Shown here piece by piece: positions 44,481-56,785 of a stretch of 64,000 bases of DNA. The stretch's first letter is position 1, and every line of letters begins with the position of its first letter. The translations under genes were made by a program, and so were the position numbers. The DNA comes from Botryotinia globosa (lineage: Eukaryota > Ascomycota > Leotiomycetes > Helotiales > Sclerotiniaceae): NCBI GenBank assembly GCA_014898425.1, contig RCSZ01000006.1, forward strand, positions 124,001 through 188,000. Direction: 5' to 3'. Under the pieces are notes generated by a model that did no database searches, was not told the DNA's origin, and saw only the letters and a list, made by a program, of their open reading frames with translations.

Positions 44481-46372
44481 TTAACCACTACTTCCATACT
44501 CACGGTTTGTGCCATGCCCTTCGATTTCATCTACCACTCTCTCCCTAACATCACCTCTCTCCTCCAAGACCTCATCAATCGTTCTGACTGGTCCTTTGAA
44601 AAACGTCCTCCCTCCATATTTCGGACACCAATAATACGCGGTACAAAAAATCATTACAAAACCCAACACCACAACCGCATAATTCATTTCATCCGCCGTT
44701 GGATCCTCATAGCTCGGGAACAATAACAATACAAAAATGAAAGTCATCCAGACAACCGAGTAGACTGCACTGATATAACTTATCTTGTCCCCCATGTACC
44801 AAACCCCAGGTGTGAAATTGCCGAAAAGAAGACGGGATACGAGAGGCATACAGTAAGCGAAGTAGAGCCCCATAATTGCAAGGTTAAAGATGCTGTTTAT
44901 GGCGATAGTGTTGACGAGCATGAGAAGACCTTCGGTGAGTGTGCAAAGAGCGACGAAGGAGATGGCACGGATAGGAGTTTTGTTGGATGAGAGAACACGA
45001 AGGTAGGATGAAAATGGGAGGCCGTGGTCTGTTTAAAATTGTGTTAGCTTTCCTCTGCCATATGAAAATATTGTTTATCGACCAGCAACGAAGTGGTGTC
45101 ACTAACCTCTAGCAAAAGCAAAAGTCTCTCTCGAAGCCGCAACCATCAGGATCGAACAATTGGCCACGCTGGAAAGCCACAGGAAAACCAACAAGGCAAC
45201 ACTTCCATCCTTTCCCAAACTATTGAATGCAATCTGTGCCAGAGGCTGGCCTAAAGGTGACTCCACTATGCCTATCACGTCCGTCCCCATACAGAATGCA
45301 ATCGTTATAATAACCGCCCATCCCGTCACTGCAGCTGTAATCAATGAAGAGACCATTGCGAATGGCACTGCTTTGGCGGCATTACTGGCCTCTTCCGCTA
45401 TGGTCGCTGCACTTTCAAATCCGGAGACAACCCATACTGGGGTAAGAAATGAGAGCATGAAGGCCCAACCATTATTTGTCCAAAACCCAGTGTTTTCGAA
45501 ATCTGTAAAGACGAAACTCGCCGAATTTTTGAGTTCTGGTCGTGTTCCAGCGGCGAGGGCAACAATCAGAGCAAAAAGCATAGCAAATTGTAGGAATATG
45601 TAAAACATATTGAGACGAGAGAGGATTTGTGACGGAACGCAAGTCATTGCAAAGGTCAAGAAGGTAGTTGCTGCGAACATGCCGTAATTTTGATATTTTG
45701 TAGCGACGAACGCAGAATCTGTATTTATACTACAGATTGCGCCAAGGATAAGGGTCGCCGCATAGATTGTTGACGCGTATATTGAGATATACCCCAAAAC
45801 GTTCATATAACCGCTAAAACGACACAGTTAGAGTTGGGTGTGGAGATAATAACAAATGAATAAACATACGCAAGCCAACACATGAAAGCCCTCTGCCGTG
45901 GTGGTGTGAGACGTGCAACCCACTGTCACCTGTTAATATTCATGAGTCAATCAATGATTTTCAGGTTTTGACGACTTGCATAATACAATCCTCCAGAAGT
46001 AGGCATGCTGCTTCCTAATTCCCCCAGGCTCAATGCTACTGGAATCAGCAACAGACATCCAACCAGATACGTCCATACCATTCCCACACTCCCGGCACTG
46101 CCTAAGCTGAAAACCATACTCTCGGCAATTGCTGGAGCAATTCCCATAGAGCCAAAACTTTGTCCGAACACAGTGGTGTATGAGAATTCACGTTTTAATT
46201 CGGCTCGATATCCCAGGGATGCCAATAACTCGTCATCGGCAGATATCGTCTCACCTTTCTCTACACCCAGCATTTCGGCGGCTTTTGCGATCTTTTCAGA
46301 ACGTGATATGGATGAGGTGTTGCTGCCATCACGTCCCCCCTTTTCAGGATACTTGCCTGTTTCCTCGGACAT
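44481..46372 (-). CDS. APC-superfamily amino-acid/GABA/choline-type permease
   Basis: Exons 46372-45980, 45922-45870, 45813-45107 and 45028-44481 encode 566 aa. The first intron (45979-45923) is best read as GC-AG: donor TAT|GCAAGT, acceptor GACAG, restoring the family sequence SGGLYY|WVARLTPP. The other donors are GTATGT and GTTAGT. After a polar N-terminus come LASLGYRAELKREFSYTTVF and GSMGIAPAIAESMVFSLGSA (helix 1), LGELGSSMPTSGGLYY (helix 3 region), TPVWVVSGFESAATIAEEAS and AFARDHGLPFSSYLRVLSSN, the hallmark loop of fungal amino acid/choline transporters. About twelve hydrophobic helices can be counted. It most likely sits in the plasma membrane importing GABA, choline or another amino-acid-like solute; the substrate cannot be fixed from sequence. 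Confidence 0.92.
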
Positions 46373-48150
46373 GGGGAAGAGCAGCCTCGCAAGACGTTAT
46401 CAAAACCTTTTAATTGTGTTGATAGTTCCAAGAACTAGTAATTCAATTTTGAATAATGTGTTGCAGAATTGTTGCGAAAGTAAGTCTATGGGATCCTAAA
46501 AAATGGGGTATGAAATTCTTTTACATTATGTCCCGAGCTCCTCCAAATCCGAGATAAGAAAACTATAACCCATGAATCCAAGGCTCAATGCCGTGAAATC
46601 ATCCCATCATTGCGCCTTGCCATGCAGCATGAACGCCTTTATTCTTGCATACTTAGCATCATTGATGTCCTACGCGACGGAGACAACACAAGCCATGCAG
46701 TGAAATGCGAGCCATGATGAGAGGGAGTTCGGGATGTTGAGATAAGGAATCTGGGGGAGCATGCTTGCTAATGGTCACAGCGTTTGGGACCGATAAGGAC
46801 CCCTGGAATGATAGAACCAGCCGAACCATCTTTGAGAGTATGAATATCGAATTCAAAGATATCGATACTGATAAGCATTTCAATTGAGTAATGAATAAAC
46901 ACTACAATGCTTGCATCCAAAGAGGAACCGAAGTATGAGGACACCACTTGATAGTCTTGATTTCGCCATCTCATCCAATCCCACCCTAGATTGAGCTCGA
47001 ACTCCATCATCAGAAAGGCAGGGCTGCATCAGATCCTCATTTTCCGAGGACGTCACCGTCGCGACCTTCCTCACTCTCATGCTGCAATCTGCTTACGATT
47101 GGCTTTTCTTGGATAGTATACTGCTAGGGTGCTCTCATCGGTCGACGCTCACATAGATAGAGACTGCCTGTTGTCTTATCGACACGAATCACTCAATTCG
47201 CTGCGAAGGATGAAGGAGAAAGGGTGAAGATTTCCATCTTAAGCATTGTGCTAGATGTGATGATGTTTCTTAAAGATGGCAATAGAGCTTGATATGATTG
47301 GCTTCAATCTTCCGACTGACAAACCATATGCATAATGCACAGTTGATCTGAAGATGGATGGTTGAGATTTTGTATTCCGATATGTTTCTGAAAGCATGAT
47401 TAAGGACTGCGAGATCAAGGAACGTAAATCTTGTGATATGGAGATGTAAATGGAGTTAGGAAACCGTGATAATGACGGCGAGTACGAGTATTTTGAGATA
47501 GATTAGAAGATAATGATATCAAGAAGATCAAAGCATAAGGTTATTTGTAGAAATCAGTGGTTTTGTTCATTGAGATGCATTGTGGGCGAAGTGATTATGT
47601 AATCAAATGGCGAAATAGGAAGGAAGTAACAAACGAAGATGTGTCATTGGAATTTTGTTTTCTTCATCTCACTATCTCACGTTTATCTTGCATTATTATC
47701 ACCTCCCTCCCTCCAAATTGTGCAGAAGTCAATTAATTCTTGGGAATCTCTGTGTCTTCGAGCAGAGGGTCGGGTCGGTCATCTACCACATCAAATCAAC
47801 AACTTCCTATACCACTTTCCTCGCCATGGTAAAATTTTCGAGTCTGTCATTGTTAATTCACATCAAAATTGAAACATTTTCCATACACTTTCTTGATTCT
47901 CTCACTCGGAATTTAGGTATAAGCGACAACTTGTTTTCAAGAGGGCCCGTTTAATATGAAATCAGCGAGTTCATACAGTATGCGTCTCTCCGTTCCAGAG
48001 TCGATGGGTCGAGACTCAAGAAGAGGTACCTCAAACTATAGCCACTTCTTTTTAGAATAGGCTGTAGATAGTAATAGCGGTGACATTCAATCAGATAAGA
48101 TAACAAGCAATGTGCTTGCAATCTTATCTGTATCAATCAATTTCCAGCTA
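46373..48150. other. Intergenic region up to the transposon nest
   Basis: No supported gene; short frames at 46659-47080 and 47639-47954 overlap on the same or opposite strands without domains. The TA at 48149-48150 is the left target-site copy of the outer element. Confidence 0.45.
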
Positions 48151-48243
48151 ATAGTCGGCTCTTATAAGCGGCCTCCTAGTTCCTAGTTGGGGAAAGCGAT
48201 TATCCCTAGAAAGTGGTTGTCCTCAAAAAACTTCGAAAATATA
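48151..48243 (+). repeat. Left terminal inverted repeat of the outer element
   Basis: Matches the reverse complement of 58506-58598. The roughly ten differences are all transitions. Inside the repeat a short unit GAAAGYGRTTRTC occurs twice in direct orientation, a likely transposase-binding unit. Confidence 0.85.
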
Positions 48244-48974
48244 ATATATATACTTTTTAGAAATTAGTTTATTAATCAAATTTTAATCGAATATTATTAT
48301 TAGTATTTTTTAAAGATTATAATAGATAGAATATATATCTTTTTAATAATGTTTTATTCAAAAGAATATGGATTGATTCTATTATTATTATTGTTGTTGA
48401 AATAAATAAATTTATTATTTCCATTTCCTTCTTTCTGAGAATCTTTTATAAATATAAAAGGAATATAGTTTTATTATAGTTTTAATTTTATATTACTTTT
48501 AATATCAATTATAAATGTAATCTTATTACTTTTATTATTATTATTGCTATTAATATTTCTATTTGTTTTAGAAGCTTTCTTTTTTTTCAAATTCTTCAAA
48601 TTCTTTATTTGTTTTTTTTTCTTTTTTAATTCTATTTATGTAATATTTGTATATTTTTATTCAACTTTTGAATCTATTATTGGAGTAATTAGATGGTAAG
48701 GTATTGGGGTATTTTGTTTTTAATAATCTTTTAGCTTCTTTATTTTTAATCGTTTTTCTTTTCTAATCTTTTTATTCCTTTTTAATATTTCATTATATTC
48801 AATTTTTTATATAATTAAAAACGTAGTATACTCCTTTTTATTAATAATATTATTTCATTTATTATTTCATTTTTTTTTGAAATTTATTTGTATCTTTAGT
48901 AGTTAATCTCTTTAAGGTATTTGTAATAGAAATTATAAAATGTTATTTGGATGTCAAGTTAGTTTCAAAGTTTT

Positions 48975-49124
48975 TATCACAGCGCCAACTACGTTGCCTT
49001 CGTGCCTTAGGCACGAGCCCTTAGCGTGCTCTTAGCGTACCCTACTTCCTATAATAGAGCCTTAACCTTTTATAATATTTAAAACCCTTATAATATAATA
49101 TAAATTTTTATTCATATTATAACA
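48975..49124 (+). repeat. Left LTR
   Basis: 150 bp, aligned without gaps to 55404-55553. It keeps more G+C (CGCCAACTACGTTGCCTTCG versus CACCAACTATATTGTCTTTG in the right LTR), so nearly all differences are transitions. Confidence 0.9.
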
Positions 49125-52100
49125 ATTTGTATTATCTATTTAGAAATTATTATAACTTTATTTTAAAGATATTTATTCAAATTGTATTCTAATTATTTCA
49201 ATTACTTTGATTTTATTAAAGTTATAATCTGATTACATTAATCGAATCTATTGTTGATTTATTATAAATAATTTTGTTATTTTTTAGTAAAATTATCTGA
49301 TTGTATTAAAACATATTTATATTGATTTATTATTGAAAGTTTTATAAGAATATTTTGTAGTTACAAAAATATTAAAAATAGTTAATCAAATGGCTATATT
49401 TAGTCTATCCCTATAATTTCTTTTCTTGAATTATATTATCGATTTTATTGAAATTAATATTTTTTTATTTATAAATTTATTTAATAATTCAAATATTATA
49501 TATTTTGTAATTATTTAAACTATATTTATTTCAATTAAAACAATTATAATTTTATTATAAAAACAAATTGCTATAATATATACTCAAATTAACAAAACTC
49601 AATTATAGATTATTAAATTATAAGATATAATTGAGATATTAAAGATTGCTATTTATAATAACTTAGAAATTCTATTTTATTAAAGATATTTTATTTTATT
49701 TAAGAAGTTTAATAATAATAAATAAAATATTATAAAACATTAGAATTAGTATATAGTGTTTTATAATATAATCAATTATTATTTAATTATAAATTATAAA
49801 AACAAATCAAAATTCTAATAGATTATATTCCTTATTAATTTATTTTTTGATTTAATTTATACAAACAATCAAATATATTTCGATATGATTATAGATAATT
49901 TATACAATTTCGATCTTTAATCTTCTAAATAGTATATTATAATAAATATTTGGGGTAAGTTAAATAAACAATATCAAACCTTTAATTTTTTATAAAAGGT
50001 TTTTATAGATTATAATAAATATAAAATAAAAAAGATTTCATTTAATAATTTTATTATTGAGTTTAAATAATTTACTATTAAATATAGGAAAATCATTGAA
50101 TAATAAATCATTGATTTTAAATTCAAGGTTTTTTAAGAGTTGATTAATATTTTAATTAATTGTTTTAATAAATCCTTTATTATTGATATTGATATATAGA
50201 TAATTTGATGGTAAGGTATTTATAATAATCTAGAAGAGAAAATTCATTTTGATAATTAATATAAGAGCTAGGGTATTAATTTCAGTTGTAATTAATCGAG
50301 ATATTACAATAGGAAATTAGTTTTAATTATAGCTTTCTTTATATCAAAACTGTTTAATAATTTTATATAATTGAATACTATTTAATAAAATTAGTGCTTT
50401 TTATTTCGCTATATTCGAAAACAATATCTTAATCTTAGCCTCTATTTTTATTATAAGAAATTAGATTATATTAAAAATAATTATAATAAGAAACAAGCTA
50501 ATAATACGAAGTATAATATCAATATTAATATAGAATACAATTTTTATATCAATTGTTTTCTTGTAATTAATTAATATTAAAGCTTTAGATTTTATTATAA
50601 TATTACTAATTCCTTATATCAAAGCCTATTTCTATTTATTAATCATTTCCCAACTATATTATTATATTATATTTTATCAATTCTTTTTAATTTTGCTTAA
50701 AAATTTGATTTAAAAAAATATATTAAAGAATCTATTTATTTAAAGGAGAATAAAAATTCAATTCCCTAATTTAATATATTAAAAAATTAATTTCGATTTA
50801 TAATTACAAATTGAAGTTTTTTATAAAAAATTTATTTTTGTAAATTAAAAAATTAATTATATCTAGAAATCCTTTATATTTTAGAATAATAAATAATAAA
50901 TCTTTTAAAATCTTAATAGAAATCTTTTTTATATTTAATATAATTATTTTGTTTGTTAATCTTATAAATAATAGAGTTATAGATTATAACTTTATTAATA
51001 AAAAAATTATCTCCAAATTCTAAATATCTATATACCCTTTTCTTTATATTTATTATTTATTTCTAATTAATAAAAAACCCTTCAATATTCTTTTTCAATA
51101 TATATTTTTGAATATATAAATCAATAATTATTAAAAAATCAGTTTATTTTATATTATTATTCTATCAATTACAAATCTAATAATCCTTAGTTTTCTTTGA
51201 TTTCAATATTATAACCCCATTATCGATTGATTAATAATAATATTCAAATTTGTATTTATATATTATTTGAAATATTATTATTCTATTAATATTATAGTAA
51301 TTACTATCCCTAATATATCTAATAATTATAAAATAATTTTATTAAAAAATAATAAAGTTATATCAATTAATCTTAAATTATTTCTATAAAAACTTATTTC
51401 AAAATTAATTTCTATAAAAAATATTATTAATAAAAACTTCAAAATTAAATTCTTATTATTTCGAAATCAATTAGCAATTTTCGAATTTATTAAGACTTTG
51501 GATATTCAAAAAAACTATAATATTATTAATTTTAAAAATAACGAAAACAAAAATCTCTATTATATTTATTATATTAATAATAAAGTAAATATTTGAGCTA
51601 GAATAATCTTTAATTATTTATTTTTAAAATCAGTTTTAATTCGATTTATTATTAATTCTAAAAAATATAAAAGATTATTATGAAATCAGAATATTTTATT
51701 CTTATTATTATTATTATTATCAAATCTCTTAAATAAATTGCTTGATATTGTGTGAAATATTTGCCCCAAAATATAAGATATAAAGTTCTTTATAACTAAT
51801 AGTTTTATATAATTTTATAAAAACAATAATATTTATATTATAAAAATATTTTAAAACGAATTAAATAAAGTTTATAATTTATATTATATAATAATCGAGG
51901 ATTCTATTTAATTATATTAAAGTTTAATAAATAATAATATTAATAAATTTATAAAAAAAACAAATCAATTTATTCCTTTTATATTAAAGATTTAAAATAA
52001 ATTATCTTTTTAATTTTATAATTTATACTTAGGATTTCTATCCTTTTTTATTAACAAACTTTTATTATAATATTTATAAAATCACAAAATTGAAATTGTA

Positions 52101-52574
52101 TTAAGTAAAAAATCATTATATAATAAAAACTATCTAATATCCCCAATTAAACTTCAAATTATTTACAAATAGTTTAATAATAATTTGAATAAAGAATTTA
52201 TTCAGAAATCTCATTTTCAATTAGTCATTCTATTTCTTCTAATTATTAAACTAAAAAAAAGTATTTGGATTTATTAAGATTATTAGAATCTAAATAATAT
52301 TATTATCAAAAACTGATATTCTTTATTACTAATTAAAAAAACTCTCAATATTTTATATTATATTAAAATCTATATTAAATTTAATATTATTACTGTTTTC
52401 AATAAGTTATAAATTATAAAAGATTATAAATAGAAAACCGTTTTTATTATTTATTTCGATTTATTCAAATTATTAATAATACTCTTTGAACTTTATAATA
52501 TATCAGTTTTGTTTTAGAATTATATTAATTATATTTTCTTTAATCTTTTGAATAGGATTTATATAATATATTTA

Positions 52575-53174
52575 AATAATATTTTGATTTATTCTAAAAA
52601 TATTATAAATTACAAAGAATATATTTATAAAATTATTCAATAATTAATTAATACCAAATTACAAATTGATATCAACAAATATAAATTCGAAACAAAAAGA
52701 ATCAAATATCTCGATTTAATTATTACCTTAAAAAATATAAAGATAAATCTAAAGAAAATCAATATTATATTCAATTGAAAATCATTAATTAAATTCAAAA
52801 ACCTTTAATATTTCCTTAAATTTATTAATTTTTATTAATATTTTATTTATAATTTTTCTAAGATTATAAAGCTTTTCAATTACTTTTTAAAAAAGGAAAG
52901 AATATAAAATTGAAACTTTAAATAGGAAGATACTTTTATAATATTAAAAAACATTTTTTTCTTTATTTTAGTTTTTATTATATTTAATTACTATTATTAT
53001 ATAATAATTGAAATCGATGTTTTTAATTAAATTACAAATAATGTTTTTTCATAATATAATAACAAGAGAAATCTATACCCAATAATATATTTCTTATCAA
53101 AATATAATATTATTAAATATAATTATAAGATTTATAATAAAGAATTCCTAATAATTATAAAATTATTAAAGAAA
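52575..53174 (+). pseudogene. Reverse transcriptase-RNase H remnant of the gypsy element
   Basis: One reading frame holds the degraded core of a Ty3/gypsy polymerase for about 600 bp with stop codons but no frameshift. In order: NNILIYSKN at 52575, where the two catalytic Asp codons now read Asn; KYLDLIIT; KINLKKIN; FLKFINFY at 52812; EIDVFN at 53010, the RNase H Asp region; and YNYKIYNKE near 53118. The order RT then RNase H with room downstream for integrase fits Ty3/gypsy, not Ty1/copia. Loss of G and C is what RIP would give. Confidence 0.82.
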
Positions 53175-55403
53175 TAAAGATTAGAATTATATAATATTTA
53201 GAAACTATTCGAAATTATTATTAATTATAAGAATCTTGAATATTTTATATTAATAAAGATATTGAATCAATAATAAATTAAATAAGCCAAATTCTTATTA
53301 GAATTTAACTTCTATATTATATATCAATTTAGTTATAAGGTTATTCACTCTAATATTTTAAATTATAAAGCTAAAAATTATTTAATATATATTGATTTTA
53401 ATAATAATCAAATCAAAAACTATTTATAAATAATCCTTTCAAAATAAATATTCAATATTATTATATTCAAGAATATTATTCAATAAATAAATAATAATTT
53501 AGATCTAATTGTAGCTCTAATAAATATAATTATTTTCGATATTAATAAATTAATTAATGATTTTATTAATAAAGTATATAGATTATTCAAATTAATTATA
53601 ATTATATATATAATATTTCAAAACCTCTTTATCCATTATTAACCATTAAGTATTCAAAAAGATTTTCGAATAGTTTTATAAGATTATAAATTAATTAATA
53701 ATAAAATCTTCTATTATAACTACTTTTTTATTTTTCTCTCTATTAAACTTTATATATAAATTATATATTGTATATATTCAATTAAATTAATCAAATATCC
53801 AGATTGTATTAAAACTATCGATCTTGTTTTTTATATATATTGATAATTTAATATATCTAAAGAAATCGAGATATTTGTATAAGCTTATTAACTTTGTTTT
53901 TGTATTAAAACTTTCTACTTTATTATATCTAAATTCCTTAAACTTTTATTAATATTATTTTATTCTTAATCAAATATTTCTATCAATTATATTATATTAT
54001 TATTAATTAATAAATACTACAAAAAGAAATATTAATATATTATTATAATTGTTTATTATCTAATCAAAATGCAACACTTTATATTAGTAATAAAACTATT
54101 CATAAAGAAGCTTATAAATCGATTTGTTGAAAAGATATATTATTTGTATAATATTTTTAATAATATTATATTTAATAGAAACTTTCAATTTGTCTCTAAA
54201 TTCTAGAAATATTTATTCAAACATTTATCGATTATTTTGAAATAATCTTTCTCATTTCATTTCAAATTTAATAATCAAATAAAAAGGATTAATATTATAA
54301 TCGAATAATACCTTTATATTTTCATAAACTTTATTAAAATAATTGGCTCAATTGATTTCCACTTATAGAATTTGTATTAAACAATATTATATTAGAAATT
54401 ATTAGTATATCTTTATTCTTTATTAATTATAATTATTATTTATATCTTAGAATTAAATTATTTATATCAATTTTATCAAATCTATTATATTAAAAGAGAT
54501 AAGAGTTTCTTAAAGCTAATAAGATTACAAATAAATTTAATTTTATTCTAACTAAATTCAAAGCATTTATAATTTAATCGATTCAAAAATATAAAGATTA
54601 TATTAATAGAATTTATATTAATATTTTTCTTTATAAAAAAAATAATAAGATATAAATTAATATAAAAAATATAAAAATTAATTATTTAATAAAAAAGAAT
54701 AATAATAAATAAGATAATTTTTATAAAATCCTCAAAATTTATAAATAAATTTATTTATTATAATTTCTAATCAACTTTAAGATTTTTTTAGTATTCTACA
54801 ACTTATTACTTCGATTATTTTATTATTTATTAGGATTATTAGGTTAAAATATTATTAATATTATTAAGTTATATAGAAATCAAAATTAAATTCTTAAAAA
54901 AGATAACAAAATATATAAGGAAATTGAATAATAAAAATTCAAAGAGATTTTTGATTATTATAACAAATACAATTTTTATTATTATATCAAATAAAAACAC
55001 TATCTATTATTATAACAATTAATTAAGAATCTTTAAAATTAGAAGGAAATAATTATTATATTTTATTTAGTATATTCGGATAAATCAAATCCGTTTATAT
55101 AGATTAGATTCAAAAAGTTTGTTACCTCGAATACTATTATATTAGAAATAATTTTTAAATAAGAATCGAATAGATTAAAGAAGATTTGTTAATTAATTAC
55201 TATTTTAAAAACAATTCGCTTTAATCCTATAATAGAAATTAGAGTATTCTAGCATTATTTCAAAGGTTTTTATTTAATCAATTTATTTAGATATAATAAT
55301 AAGCTGACCTATTGAACCGATTCTTTATAACTTTATCGAAAAATGGTAAAGTTAGTTTATACTTTAGCTTATTTAAGATAAATAAGCTCTAAAAAGGGAG
55401 TAC

Positions 55404-55553
55404 TATTATAGCACCAACTATATTGTCTTTGTGCCTTAGATACAAACCCTTAATGTGCTTTTAGTGTGTTCTATTTCTTATAATAGGGCCTCAACCTTTT
55501 ATAGTACTTAGAACCCTTATAATATAATATAAGTCTTTACTCGTACCATGACA
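55404..55553 (+). repeat. Right LTR
   Basis: 150 bp, preceded by the polypurine tract and followed by the GTTTT target copy; more AT-shifted than the left LTR in its first half. Confidence 0.9.
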
Positions 55554-56149
55554 GTTTTATTGTTTTTTTTTGTAATAAAAGGCTATCTCTATTTCAATTA
55601 TTATAATATCGACTTATAGTACTAGGGCACTTCTATTTGGTCGACAGTCATTTTGCACCAAAACTCATTATTTAAATATATTTAGTTTTAAACAAAATTA
55701 TATATTTATTTTTGAAATAAGTATATCAATTTATTTATTTTTATATTTTCTTTAATAAAAATTATTTATTTTATTTTTAGAAATTTTATATATTATATAA
55801 TATTCATTTAAAGTTTTAAAATTCTAATATATTAAAAATTACAGCCAAAATAAGCGAATTCTTAAGAACTTTTTGATAAGAAAATTTTAAAAATATATAT
55901 TATGTTTATTAATTCTTTAAAAAAAAGGAAAATCTTATCATAAATATTATTTATATATAAATTACTAAATTATTGAATTTATTCAAAAAAAATTATTCAA
56001 AAGAATAATAATCTAATTTCTAAAAAGTAACCAGGGGCCTACGAGCCCCCGGACCCCTTGCTTTTTGAGAAAGTATTATATAATTATATTTATTATTATA
56101 AAAATCTAAAAAAGAAATTTTATTGAAAGCTTGCAGGCGAAGTCGGTTT

Positions 56150-56308
56150 ACCTTATCATATTACTTTTTCTTATTCTTTTTCTTATTTTTTATTTTTTAT
56201 TTTTACTTTTTATTTTACTTTTTTTTTACTTTTTTTTTTTACTTTTTTTTTTTTTTAGTGGGTTACTTCACTTCAAATCATTAATTATACCACTGAACTA
56301 TAAAAGCT
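56150..56308 (-). repeat. Possible tRNA-derived SINE remnant
   Basis: Read on the minus strand, AGCTTTTATAGTTCAGTGG at 56308-56290 contains an A-box-like TAGTTCAGTGG; a B-box-like GATTTGAAG follows, then an A-rich tail with repeated AAAAGT units to about 56150. Similar AATAT-GATAAG and AATATTATAG sequences lie outside the two ends. The boxes are closer together than in an intact tRNA, so this is only suggestive. Confidence 0.3.
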
Positions 56309-56393
56309 ATAATATTAAAATAATTTTTATTAATTTTAGGCTCACTATATTCAATATAATCCTCTTTCCATTGATTATATAAGCTTTAATTAT

Positions 56394-56785
56394 ATTTATA
56401 CTAATTAAACTTTAACCCTTTGGAAAACCCTTAGTTTTGAAGCTAGTAATATAAAGAATATATCATTTGAAAGCCCTTAGCTTTTTATATATGGTTACCA
56501 CTTTTCTTTTTTTTCATTCAATTTATATTAGCTTAAATAAGCTAATTTAAATAATTTTGTTGAAAAAGCCTAGAATTTTATATTACAAAATTTATACTAC
56601 TTTAATTTCAATCTTTTATAAAACCCTTAGTTTTAAAGCTAGTAATATAAAAAATATATTATTTGAAAGCCCTTAATTTTTTCTATATAGTTACTACTTT
56701 TGTTTTCTTTTTATTCAACTAATTTAAAGAATTTTATTGAAAACTCTTAAGAATCTACATTTCTACATTATAACCACAATACCAA
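56394..56785. repeat. Tandem duplication, period 196 bp, two copies
   Basis: AACCCTTAGTTTTRAAGCTA and the following AATATATYATTTGAAAGCCC recur 196 bp apart, starting near 56424 and 56620. Similarity extends through both units and is broken mostly by transitions and small gaps. Confidence 0.75.

Larger units (their letters stand above)
48975..55553 (+). mobile_element. Ty3/gypsy-type LTR retrotransposon, RIP-degraded
   Basis: Two 150-bp direct repeats (48975-49124 and 55404-55553) bound 6.58 kb. GTTTT lies directly outside both (48970-48974, 55554-55558), a 5-bp target duplication. The purine run TAAAAAGGGAG just before the right LTR is a polypurine tract and sets the plus orientation. Both LTRs start TATYAYAGC, a mutated form of the usual TG start, and end in ACA. 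A primer-binding site is no longer recognisable. Reverse transcriptase and RNase H remnants are present. It inserted into the outer element. Confidence 0.9.

Noticed and set aside
45908..45920. Another copy of GTTGCACGTCT, inside the permease gene
   Set aside because: It lies in a conserved coding exon (W-V-A-R-L) and is a single match, so coincidence is the simplest reading.
53830..53950. A second YIDN-like stretch as the reverse transcriptase active site
   Set aside because: The segment at 52575-52835 matches the Ty3/gypsy order of motifs over a long single frame; the later stretch does not continue into RNase H.
56131..56382. 83-codon hydrophobic frame
   Set aside because: It is a translation of a T-rich tract (poly Phe/Leu) inside a transposon.
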